64,000 bases of DNA from Deroplatys truncata (lineage: Eukaryota > Arthropoda > Insecta > Mantodea > Mantidae): positions 56,262,421 to 56,326,420 of the forward strand of contig CM060978.1 in assembly GCA_030765065.1 (NCBI GenBank), written 5' to 3'. Each line of letters begins with the position of its first letter. Position 1 is the first letter of the stretch. Shown piece after piece: positions 36,075-46,165 of the stretch. The notes beneath the pieces were generated by a model. It did no database searches. It was not told where the DNA came from and was given only the letters and a program-made list of their open reading frames with translations. Made by a program: the position numbers and the translations under genes.

Positions 36075-36630
36075 CAGTTTTCACTGCCACTGTTTTAATC
36101 TTGTTTAGCTTTCACTGAGACTTTACTTTGTTCACACCATCACTTCACTGATGTGAACTAGTTCAATTTCCTCTGTCACTTCACTTTCTTCATGACGTAG
36201 CAGCGTAATGAGATAAGCAGGATACAGCCTCTTCTCCAGATGGTTCACTTCACTTGCTGGGTAGTCGGAACACAAGATGTCTCCAGTCTCTCCTGCAGTA
36301 GCAGTATTCCTGCAGGTCTTGGCAGTCATCACAAGCTCACTCAGAGAACAACACCAGGAATGCATTCACTAACTCACTCACCACTGACTGACTCAACTCA
36401 ACTGACTCTTCTCATGAGAACACTCACTTATACAGCCAATGCAACTTTCCACACAACATTCTGGAAGTATCTGGACACACATTCTAGAGGTGGGGGAAAG
36501 AAACTTCCAGAAGATTCTGGGTATCTGCTAATAGTGCTTCTGATGTTTATGCTCAGTGAGAGCATTGCTTACCTCTGGCTTGCCGGTATCGACCTTCTGA
36601 TAATTTTGCACCATAGCTGCTGCGTCACAA
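36075..36630 (+). repeat. Dispersed repeat family B, copy 2
   Basis: cttcactgatgtgaactagt, cactttcttcatgacgtag and repeated cactgactgactcaac match the word order of 4905-5300. The end (ttctgataattttgcaccat) may match 5960-5980. Confidence 0.55.
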
Positions 36631-37360
36631 TATGTATAGGCTAATTAGACCTCAGACTTCATTGCCATTTCATTGCTGTGACCTGATACACATTGTCTGT
36701 GCATGGACTACATCACACATACGTCACGTCTATCCTTCCAGTCTAGCTATATGGCAGCAAGACAGACACTCATTGTCAACACATACAGCAATCTTTCATT
36801 TGTTTTTAGAGACTACAGAGTTGTAAAAGGTTTAACATTTGTAATGTTAAGTTGCAACGTTTTCTGAACACAAAGGATTTCTAAGTGATAAATAGAGCTT
36901 TTCTTTTGAACTTTACAAAACTGTATTGTTATCTATTGCAATACGACCGTGGAAACATAAATAAGTTGGTCATGAAAGGAAACGTTTTTGTTGTTTGTAT
37001 TCTATAATATATTCATTAATGTTTTGTATCAGAATGTGGGACATATTGTTGCAAATTTGCCCTTCACCACACTATACCTATACAATGAAGTGAATGAATC
37101 ATCGCCCCGTCCCTCCAAATTAAAGCCTTGACATACACCTAACGTTCCAAGTGCAGGTAACTTGAGAAAGCCTGCAATGAAGTCCGAGGTCTGATGATAA
37201 TGATAAAAGACTTCTTAAGAAAGTTTCTTACCAACGTAAGAAAGGTTTGCTGTATTTCCTTAGTATATTGTAATAAAATTTATTAGCAGCATGCTAAATA
37301 ATTATACAGAAAAATTAAATTTAGCATAGCATCACAGATTAGTCAACTGAGTTTAATGAT
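36631..37360. other. Unassigned intronic sequence
   Basis: No supported gene, repeat partner or structure seen. Confidence 0.45.
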
Positions 37361-37363
37361 ATA

Positions 37364-37446
37364 GTAGGTAGAGGAAGTATTGTATTCCACGCAAAAAGAC
37401 AATATCAAAATTTTACCAAAAATACAAGTTTTAAGGCACCACTAAC
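37364..37446 (-). repeat. Repeat family A, terminal fragment
   Basis: Only the first about 80 bases of a reversed copy are present (agtaggtagaggaagtattg, ttccacgcaaaaa). It abuts the next, forward copy. Confidence 0.6.
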
Positions 37447-37449
37447 TAA

Positions 37450-38290
37450 AAAAAAATCTGATGTATTGCACTCACATGACTTTCCCTGCTCTTGTAAAAC
37501 CTATTTTTACAAATTCTTATTATCCATTTACTTCATATTAATCAAGATAAACATTTGCAGAAATTCATTGCTAATTTTTTTGTAGGTGCAAGGGGAATAT
37601 TGTAGGTTTTAAGCGATAGTCAAATCCTTTTTAAGAACTGGTTGCTATGTGGAGCATTTCATTCTCTTTGTATGTCCAGAACATAAAAAAATAAATAATG
37701 AATACTCATTTGAGAAAAAGTATAAAGTATTGGAAAATTAAAACAAATAGCAAGCAATATCTCGGAAATGGTTCACTCGACAAAAAAAATGTATATGACA
37801 TAAATTGTGTGTTTTAACGAGGTCTACATTTTTTATGTTGTAAAATGTTGTCTATCTCTTGCGGTTTAGCAGTTATGCAAAAGTTACTCAGAAACCTTTT
37901 GAGGACATTTCCAGAAAGTTCACGATATACATTTCATTTGCTATTAAAATATCTTAAACATATGATACTCTAATCAACATTGTTAGAGCCATTGTTGAGA
38001 AAATAAAAACTTTCTAAAAATGTTCCATTTAAACCGTAGCCTAGGGAGGGGGATTTTCTTGAAAATCTTCATGTCACATCTGACTTTTCGCTTTTGAATT
38101 ATGCTGCACACACAGACACACACGCACACACGTGCACACACACACTCACACTCACACTCACGGACCTTTTTCTAAAAATGCTTTTTTGGAATCAGGGGCC
38201 TCATATTATTATTTCCGGTGAAATCTCGATATCAAATTTTTGGGTGGAATGCAATACTTCCTGTATTTACTATATGTAGTAGAGATAGAT
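37450..38290 (+). repeat. Repeat family A copy with CA tract
   Basis: Starts aaaatctgatgtattgcact and ends tactatatgtagtagaga. CA-rich tract at about 38105-38160. Moderately diverged. Confidence 0.78.
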
Positions 38291-38299
38291 GAAAGACAG

Positions 38300-38885
38300 A
38301 GGGGGAGAGGAAGAGAGATGTTGGCATTTAAGTTCTGGGTCTTCCAAAAATGTCACGTGGATTTTCAAGAAAATCCCTCTAATCTAAAGTACCCTTTACA
38401 TGTAAAATGTTTTATTATTTTTGGGTTTCTCAGAAATGCTGTAATAATCTTGTTTAAAGCATCATATTTTTAAGATATTCGAATGACATATCTATCTTGA
38501 ATGTTCTGTGTTTAGGCTATGCAGTCTACTTCATTATCAATGAATTCTGTACATTTTTGCATTACTGGTAAACCATAAGGGATGAGACAAAAACAGCACA
38601 TACAACGTTTGTATCTTATACCATTTATGTCCACGGTTTGTGGCATTAAACATTTTATTTTGTTATTGGTTAGAATTTTTGGAAACTTTGCAGTTTTTAA
38701 CTGCTAAGGCATCATTAGTTTCTTGTGTTGTCAAAGGAAGAATATGGAATTTTAAAGCTAGCATTTTAGAGATTTGTCTCTTGTTTCAGTCTCCTACATC
38801 CCCCTTGTACTTGCAATGAAACATGAAATGAAAGCATTTCTGTAAATGCTTACCTCAGTTAAAATGAAGCAAATAGAAAAATAAT
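38300..38885 (-). repeat. Repeat family A, truncated degenerate reverse copy
   Basis: Has tttcaagaaaatccctc, taccctttacatgtaaaa, ttactggtaaaccataagg and ctcagttaaaatgaag landmarks in reverse order, but lacks the microsatellite end. It lies back to back with forward copies on both sides. Confidence 0.6.
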
Positions 38886-39425
38886 TCTGATGTATCCACA
38901 TGGCATTCTTTATTCACTCTTATACAAACTATTCTTATGAAAGCTTATTCTTTTAAATACTTCTTAATTGAGATAAAGTTTCATTATATATGTACACATT
39001 TGTTGTAAGTATAAGAAATGAGCTAAAGTGATAGATTTTTAAAAAGGTGAGTTACTGTGTAATGATTGTGGTTATGCTCTTTGGAACTTTCCATTTAGAA
39101 AGAGTAGAAGTATTACAAAATTCAAACCAGCAACAAAGAATGTCTCAGAAATGGTTACTGCCGCAAAAATGCTTGACATAAACTGTGTGCTTTAATGAGA
39201 TCTACATTTATAGTAGTAGGATTTATGGTTTACCAATTGTACAGAAGTCATTCCTAATGAAGAGAACTTCATGGGCCATTCCGTAATAAAAATTTTTAGT
39301 AATTTTTGAAAATAATCTAAAAACAATGAAATTTTTTAATGTAAAGTGTAGTTTAGAGTGGGGATATTCTTGAAAATCCATTTATTACTTCCTTAGAAGA
39401 TACCAAATTTAAATATTAAATGTGG

Positions 39426-39627
39426 TTTATTTAAAGGTGAGTCGGAATTGTTACACTAACATCACTTAAGTTTACTCACTTAACATGTTTCGGGAAACGG
39501 TTGTTCCCATCCTCAGAAGTTAATTCGAATTAACTTCTGAGGATGGGAACAACCGTTTCCCGAAACATGTTAAGTGAGTAAACTTAAGTGATGTTAGTGT
39601 AACAATTCCGACTCACCTTTAAATAAA
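39426..39627. repeat. Perfect 202-bp palindrome, no spacer
   Basis: Two 101-base arms are exact reverse complements and meet at ttc|gaa (centre between 39526 and 39527). The arm begins tttatttaaaggtgagtcgg. Confidence 0.95.
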
Positions 39628-39676
39628 TTCAATACACATCACTGTTTCTAGCTACTTTTCATTACAATATCAACGT
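39427..39676. mobile_element. Palindromic insertion with 13-bp target duplication (Penelope-like end, inferred)
   Basis: A 250-bp insertion in a repeat A copy is flanked by TATTAAATGTGGT at 39414-39426 and 39677-39689. It consists of a perfect inverted repeat followed by about 49 further bases. The right arm carries CTGAGGA (39537-39543), a GGGAA/TTCCC hairpin and GAAAC (39562-39566), the same layout as near the Penelope-like remnants at 42.5 and 53.3 kb. Confidence 0.75.
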
Positions 39677-39777
39677 TATTAAATGTGGTATTTAACTGAG
39701 TTTTCATTTATGAGTTTGCTGTTCACAGATAGATGCACACAGGGACCTTTTTGTAAAAATATTTATAGGGTTATTCA

Positions 39778-40224
39778 AAAAGGAGGAACAGACTTTAAAT
39801 ATTTATTTCTAATAAACAACAATAGATGGCAACACATGTGATACATCACTGAATAGAGAAAAGTTCAAAATTTTATTTTATGTATTCAAAATGAGCACCA
39901 TTTGTTATGTGAGGATGACCAGTGCTTTTACAAATTTATTGTATCAATTGAAAATTTTTTGTTATGAGGTGGCTCATTGTTGAATTCACAACGAAATGCA
40001 TGCTGCAATGAAACAATGGATTTACTCTTTGCATAATGCAGCACACATTTGCTCGCCATTTTCTCGTAAACAAACACAGTGCTGCTGTAGGCACTGAATG
40101 GAACTAATAGGTGGGGCTTAAAACTTTGAACTTTCCTCTATTCAATGATGTGTCATATGTGTTGCTATCCATTGTTGTTCATTAGAAATAAATATTTAAA
40201 GTCTGTTTCTTCTTTTTGAATATG
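39778..40224 (-). mobile_element. Non-autonomous mariner-like TIR element
   Basis: The TIRs (gggttattcaaaaaggagga left; reverse of tcttctttttgaatatg right) extend over 100 bases with few mismatches, and TA flanks both ends (39776-39777, 40225-40226). The minus strand centre encodes EKMASKCVLHYAKSKSIV and RCEFNNEPPHNKK, the N-terminal HTH start of a mariner-like transposase. The rest of the gene is absent. Confidence 0.8.
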
Positions 40225-40499
40225 TACTTTGGATTTAGGGGCCATCAAAGCCTGTATTTCTGGTGAAATTCTCAGTATAAAATTTCTGGGTGGAATGCTA
40301 TACTTCCTCTACTTACCAGGACCAGCTCATGGGGAGGTTGACCCATGCTACTGCCCAGGGCGGAAAAATCTTAAAACATGAACAAGATATTTGAAAATAG
40401 AATAGAATTAAAATTATGCTTAAATTCTAGTGACTTCCTGGAGAATTTTTGTTATGAACCTGGTGGCAAATGAAGCACAAAAGTTGGTCATTTTAGATG

Positions 40500-41520
40500 T
40501 GACTCTCATTGATGATGAAATAGGTTTATTTTGTTGTATTGCTATTTGCCCCATGCTTTGGGAGCCAATTTGAAGATAGGTTTATGCTTCACGTATGGAA
40601 AGCCAATTTTAAGTAGGTGTTGTATTATATTTCAACTGTTGGGGAGTTGATCTTGAAGTAGTTGTAACCATGTATGGTACCCGGTGGCCTTTGCCCCAAT
40701 GTTTAAAAGTATGAACTTTGTAATTTGACTGTTTCTTTAAAAATTATATATTTATGTTTGCCTCAGCTGCGTCAGTATTATTGTTAGAGACATGTTTCTC
40801 TTTGCAGGGTTGTGGTGCGACTGAAGAATGTAGGCTTACACAGATTATAATTTTACTTCACTCCTTTTATTAATTCTTGACACGATTTAAATAACACTTC
40901 ACTGATATAGAGAGCTGTGAGATTCTTTTATTAATTACTTGCACTTTTTAACACGTAAACTATTTTTGTCCCACACGAATACATATTCAACTTCTCAAGC
41001 ACGCATCTCGTGTCCGGTTAGGAACACTGTCTACAACCAGTTATGAGCGCTGTCTACAAGCAACTGACTTGGTTTCTACCACCTAAATTTGTAAATTTCT
41101 GTATTTCAAGTCTCTGATTGGTTATTCCTAATCCAATAGAATACCTTCATTTAACTAAAGCTTTTTCTGGTTGTTGATTGGCTATTTTATAAACTGTCTC
41201 AAAATTTATATTATTGTTGCTCCAGTAATGGCTAGTAGCATTATTAAACATTCTTATGCATTATTTCCTCAAGGTTACCTCATTATTAGCAACTTTTAAC
41301 CTATTATTCTCACAGCTCCTACATTATTAAATTACGTAATACATTCAGATAACTTATTATATGTGTACAATAATATAAACATATATAATGACTGTAATAT
41401 ACACTTTTTATATCTTGTTACATACACATATTGCTTTAAGGTGGGCTGTTATTGAATTTATATATTATATAATTAGACTAAAATCATTTTAGTGTTAAAA
41501 ATACTGCCTCAATGATTAAC
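40500..41520 (-). repeat. LTR family D, copy 1 with PBS-like sequence
   Basis: In minus orientation the copy starts TGAGGCAGTATTTTTAA near 41517, passes the tgtgagaataataggtt motif (complement near 41314) and poly(A)-like aataaaag, and ends beside TTGGCTCCCAAAGCATGGGG (complement at about 40550-40572), which resembles a retroelement primer-binding site. No internal pol sequence is adjacent. Confidence 0.65.
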
Positions 41521-42470
41521 ATCAAAACATCCTGTGTGCAGTCAGGTGTGTAACAATAATCATCATACTTATAAATAGTGTTTCCTGGTAAATGGTAGCT
41601 GCAATAGATCTCCTGTAGGTTGCAGTGTGTGAGGTGTCCACCTCTGTTGTATACCCAATAATAAATATGATCATTAACCAGTGCAGTTGACTGTGAAGTG
41701 TGTTTTCATTTTGTGTATGTTTTTAATCTGATGGAGTAAAGGTGAAATATTGACATTTTTACTGTGATTTTGCATGTATTTATCTTTTAATCAGAAAACC
41801 GTTGCTCTTTTACCACATATATCCATTCTTGAGTTTTATTTATTGATCACACATGAAAATATATACATAGTCACACACTTTATGTGAGAATAAGTGGTCA
41901 TGGAGGACTGACATTGCGGATAAAAATTAGAAAGTGTAAGGGAGTGGCATTTGCAATTATCACACAGGGTGGTAAAACTTCTAGAGCCATCCCTGCTACT
42001 TACTATAGGTAAGCAGAAGAGAAAATAAGCTTTTGTAAGACTATTTGTGGAAAATATATAAAAATAAACAATAGGTACTGATCTATTGTGTTCACTGGTG
42101 AATTAGTGCACTACAATATTTTCTGTATTCATACTTTTAAGGGGAGAAATGGTTGAAAAATCAGTCATTTTCATCAAAATTTTAATTTTTCTTTTTATGC
42201 ATAAAATAAATCTGTAATGTTTAGGTACAAGCTGACCAAATCTCAAAGTGCTATGTCAAGCACAAGTGATATTAATGATGTCATATTTAAATGCCTTACT
42301 CCTCAGTCCCACCTTGATTGAGCATGGCACATGCTGAAATTGAAACCTTACACATTTCAAAGTTCTATAGGTTAGCATCATACATATACCTTATCAGTGT
42401 TTCTTCTGGATTAATTGTTTTATTTAATTTACAATAAAATTGCTTTGGTGGACATTCTGACAATGATGTG
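41521..42470. other. Unassigned intronic sequence
   Basis: No supported feature seen. It contains tgttgta- and ttatttt-rich AT sequence only. Confidence 0.4.
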
Positions 42471-42475
42471 CCTAT

Positions 42476-42704
42476 AATTAGTAATTATTGAGTCGATTGT
42501 AGCACTAAGCCACTTGTTTTTATAACAAATGCATGTTTCAGGGGCTAATTGTCCCATCCTCAGTTCCTTGTCAATTTTCTGCATCATTCATCTTAGTTGT
42601 TAGCTTGATCTCTGGTGGCAGTTGGAGGAACTTCTTCAAAGTAGGTCTCCTGACGGGATTTCAAAATTATAGTAGTGTTACAATCGACTCAATAATTACT
42701 AACA
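42476..42704 (-). repeat. Penelope-like terminal piece (inferred), with 30-bp inverted repeat
   Basis: The words ttagtaattattgagtcg (42478) and cgactcaataattacta (to 42702) form a 30-base inverted pair about 165 bases apart. Between them, on the minus strand, lies CTGAGGA (complement 42557-42563) with GAAAC (complement 42535-42539) and a GGG/CCC hairpin, the same arrangement as in the 39.5 kb palindrome. Confidence 0.5.
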
Positions 42705-42845
42705 CTAGTCTGCATGATATCGGTTGACTGAAAACTAAAACGTGATTCTGATTCACTTATTTATGCTGATTTCAGAACTGCTTTTAGTTCTTTTTCTATC
42801 ACGTACAGTTTGTTCACAATTTCACTTCAAAAATATAGAGATATA

Positions 42846-43400
42846 AAGATATTGCTTCCGCCACTACAAATAAAATTGGGCTTGATGAAGCAATTTGTAA
42901 GGGCTCTACCACCTGCTTCAGGTACCTTTCCAAGAAATTTCCCTTCATTACACAAGACAAATTAAAGGCTGGAATTTTTGTTGGTCTTCAAATAAAGAAA
43001 TTGATGAAGGATGAAGATTTTGAGAAGACAATGAATGAGAGAGAAATAGATGCATGGACCGCCTTCTGATCAGTTACTGAAAACTTCTTAGGCAATAACA
43101 AAGGTCCTAATTACAAGGCCATTCTTGAAACAATGTTGGAAAATTTCAAGAAGATGGGTTGTAACATGAGTGTAAAGGTGCATTTTCTGCATTCACATAT
43201 CGACTACTTTCCAGAAAATCTGGGACATTATAATGAAGAGCTGGGTGAACGTTTTCACCAAGATATTAAGGAAATGGAGAGGAGGTACCAGGGGAGATAA
43301 AATGTAACTATGATGGCCGACTACTGTTCGATGTTGAGGAGGGACAGTCATCTTCAAGGATCTGCAAGGAAGTCAAAGAAGAGAAACTTTGAAAAAAATT
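42846..43400 (+). pseudogene. Transposon-associated ORF remnant with HSHIDYFPENLG...GERFHQDI block
   Basis: Frames read LLPPLQIKLGLMKQFVRAL, then after a shift FVGLQIKKLMKDEDF, a stop, FLGNNKGPNYKAILETML, VHFLHSHIDYFPENLG and GERFHQDIKEMERRYQG. I recognise this block from multi-copy uncharacterised insect and crustacean proteins, but not its formal family. It carries at least one frameshift and two stops. Confidence 0.55.
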
Positions 43401-44130
43401 AAATGAAACACTTTAGCTTCTTGATTTGTTAAAATGTAGTCATGAAATAAATTAGGGGAGTTCTTGAGAGTATTCTTAAAATGTTTCTTGAATAAAAACC
43501 TACCTTGTGTAAAATGGTATTTGAATACTTTTCTACACACATTAGTAAAACTGTCAAAACATAAGTTATTTTGTTAAAAGCCTGATGTGATAGAAAAAAA
43601 ATGGAAGTTATTTCTGGAATCAGTATAAAAACTTGGTTCAAGAACACCTACTTTTAAGAAATCATCTGACAAAAAGTTTGAAATGCAGACTAGTGTAATT
43701 ACTTTATATTTGTAAATACAGTAAAGCAACATGCCTAAACGAAAGAAGTTATCATCCCACTGTAAAAATATTGCAACAAAGTGATGGAGGGAACATAAAG
43801 CAAATGAAAAAGACAGCCAAAACAGCGTTTGTGTTGCTGTACTAGTTTTTCTCACATTTCAGTTTTTCTGCATTTTGCTAAGTTCAAACTTTATAGTCTT
43901 CTAGAGCTTTTAAGCTGGGAAGCTGAAACTTATGCAACATGTGCTTCTAAGTAGAGGCTACAAAACTTTGCATTTAGTTTTTTAATTAAAGTAATATTTT
44001 AAAAATTATGAGTAAACCAAATTTGTGATTGTACTAAAATTTTGAAGTTTTTCTCTCTACTTATGGCAAATATATTTTTTTTCTTTCCTTATTAGCTCTA
44101 AATATAAAGACTTGGAAACATACTTCTTTT
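43401..44130. other. Unassigned AT-rich intronic sequence
   Basis: No feature supported. Confidence 0.45.
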
Positions 44131-44139
44131 GTATATAAA

Positions 44140-44915
44140 CCAGACATAAAAAAAAAATTAGAAAAAAAGTGTTAAAATTTGTGGTAGAAGGTTTCAAAAA
44201 TTTGAAAGATACCCAGAAAAAGAATGGCTCTGATTATATACAGATGGATCCCTCATCATTAAAAAAAATGCCGGTGCAGAAGTATACAGTAAACATTTTG
44301 CACATTAGATGAAACGTCAAACCACTATGATGGAGAATTAATAGCTATAAAAGCAGCATTACAGAACATTTTGTATAGACCATACATAAAAAAAAAAATA
44401 GTCATCTTATCAGACTCAAAATCAGCCATAGATGAGATAGTAAATTACAATAATAAAACAAGAAATCTTAAAGAAACAAAAAGCCTAATTGATGCATTTG
44501 AAACTAGAAATCATGTCACTCTACAGTGGATACCAGCTCATTCAAGCTTTTGGGCAATGAACATGTGGATCAATTAGCAAAGAAAGATACAATACGACAA
44601 ATAAAACCTGTAAGACAAATAAAAATAAATAAACAATTAAATAACATTAAACAATATTTCAAAAGACAGCAGAGACTTGATGAAGATAAATTAAAAGATA
44701 AAGATTATAAGAATATTAAACATAGAGTTGATATACAAAAAATGCTAAGGAAAACTGCAGTGGCCTTATTTAGGATGACAACTGGCCACAATTGCCTCGC
44801 AGAACATTTCTACAAGATACGATGCCTACCCATACCCAAGTGCACTCTCTGTGAAGAAGTCATTCTGAACAAATAGCATCTCGCCAAATGCAAAGGCCTT
44901 AAAAGTGATAACTTG
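44140..44915 (+). pseudogene. LINE fragment: RNase H domain plus C-terminal Cys/His tail
   Basis: The sequence shows YTDGS, DGELIAIKAAL, ILSDSKSAID and WIPAHSS, followed in the next frame by GNEHVDQLAKKDT. This is the complete run of RNase H motifs (D, E, D, H, D) of an RNase H-bearing non-LTR retrotransposon. A tail FRMTTGHNCLAEHF...CTLCEE then a stop and HLAKC follows. There is one frameshift near 44550. It lies about 390 bases upstream of exon e. Confidence 0.75.
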
Positions 44916-45301
44916 TAGACTTTATATTGTGAAGCCAGAGGGTAAATGATGCAGATGAATTAATCCCCAGTGCCATTGGTGAACAACAACTGTTTTTGAA
45001 AATTGGTAATTTTTTTTAAAAAAAAAATTAATTAAAAAGCTATTAAGTATAAATTTATGAAACTTTCAGGTAAGAATACATACATAATTATTGATCTTTG
45101 TGCAAAAAATCAAAGCACTAACTCAGAAAATGTATAAGATAGAAAATTCACCTGTTTCTCCCCTTAATTCTTTATTATTCCTTACAGTTTTACATAATTT
45201 TTAATTACCACTTGCCAATTGTGTAACACAAACAAGTATTTGGGACCTTTATGACCAAAATAAATAAACTTTTACTGAATTACTCCCATCTCCGATTACA
45301 G

Positions 45302-45457
45302 AGTTATCTTCACGAGGTGTTACTGTGGAGTTGGTGGTTCGCCTGGATACTGAGACCTCTTCTCAACTTCCAGATGTGGTTGTCTGTATGGCTCACACAG
45401 CGTATGCCAGTACTTGCCTACATATACTTTGGTAGAAACTTGGAGACTTATTCATGA
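45302..45457 (+). CDS. Exon e (last coding exon) of mpaB/Lcp-like gene
   Basis: Acceptor attacAG opens in phase 0 with SYLHEVLLWSWWFAW and runs 51 codons to TGA (45455-45457). The C-terminus LLNFQMWLSVWL...MPVLAYIYFG is hydrophobic and Trp-rich, as expected for the C-terminal helices of this family, which often end shortly after a (V/L)xxYxxFG-like segment. The 3' UTR is not defined: the first good AATAAA cluster downstream is near 46025-46035, inside a repeat, so the true poly(A) site may differ. Confidence 0.88.
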   Translation, partial: SYLHEVLLWSWWFAWILRPLLNFQMWLSVWLTQRMPVLAYIYFGRNLETYS

Positions 45458-45842
45458 CAATTGCTTGGTAATATATACACCAAGCAGTTCCAGTAGTGTT
45501 GTAAAGTGTGTAAATGTGTACAGTAGTGTAACATTAGTACCAACCTATACATATTTATTGCAATTCAGATCACATCTTATCTTGAATGATGTGATGACCA
45601 TCAGGCTTTACTTGTAGCAGGCATTGCAGTGAGTGACCTTACTCTGTGGTAGCCTAGCTCAGGTTCCTATTAAAGGTAAATGCATTTGCAGTTCAGTCTA
45701 GGCACGATGTGCAGTGGGAATAACATTATGTGAAGTGTGTGCAGTTATCATGCTATACTGGGCATGGAAAAACAATGTGCAGAAAATTGTAGAGTTAAAA
45801 AGCAGTACCAAAATAAGTATTTTGAGGTTAGAAACAAGAGGT

Positions 45843-46165
45843 TGAAGAAGTAAAATAGTTTCTTTAATTTAACTGCCTCACGTATGGAAGCCAACTTGAA
45901 GTAGATAATTGTCTTTACGTTGGAGTTGTTTATTACGTAGTTTACACCACATGTTTGGGAAGCAATTTTTTAAGATTGTTTATTACGTAATAAACAATCC
46001 ACTTCAAAATTGATGTTCATACATGGAACTGATTAAATAAATAAACTCCAAGACAATAACTACTTCAAGTTGACTCCCATAAGTGGGGAATAACTACTTC
46101 AAGTTGGCACCCATACGTGGGGCAGTTAAATTAAAGCAACTATTCTACTTCTGTTTATTACATAG
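45843..46165. repeat. Fold-back junction of LTR family D
   Basis: The left arm (taatttaactgcctcacgta, ccaacttgaagtag) is reversed at the right (ctacttcaagttggc, acgtggggcagttaaatta). A second, shorter ctacttcaagttg unit lies just inside the right arm. The arms include the PBS-like segment, so two LTR/PBS ends appear joined head to head. Confidence 0.65.

Larger units (their letters stand above)
38886..40318 (+). repeat. Repeat family A copy carrying two nested insertions
   Basis: Forward copy (attctgatgtatccacatgg to the ggtggaatgctatacttcct block). It is interrupted at 39427-39676 by a palindromic insertion flanked by a 13-bp duplication, and at 39778-40224 by a TIR element flanked by TA. 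Removing both restores the expected order of family A landmarks. Confidence 0.75.
2930..45457 (+). other. Gene: mpaB/rubber-oxygenase (DUF2236) family protein, 5 visible coding exons, 5' end missing
   Basis: Five + strand exons with AG acceptors and GT donors join with compatible phases (2 leading bases, then 1/2 split codons at the first three junctions, then phase 0) into 333 residues and a TGA. The product resembles the ER-bound oxygenase mpaB/B' and rubber oxygenase (Lcp) catalytic-domain family. Landmarks are LPPWFD at about residues 35-40, KFKRGQQYFHENY at the exon 1/2 junction, a hydrophobic stretch at about 63-81 that could enter a membrane, RCKH at 125-128, DMAYTQFGFMGF in exon 3, and VHFWRTIGYMLGIEDRFNLC across the exon 3/4 junction. 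Bacterial Lcp is a b-type haem dioxygenase; fungal MpaB is ER-bound. The insect substrate is unknown to me, so a haem oxygenase role is inferred from family only. Histidines 128 and 180 are possible ligands but unproven. The initiator exon is not seen. All introns are loaded with transposable elements. Confidence 0.88.
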
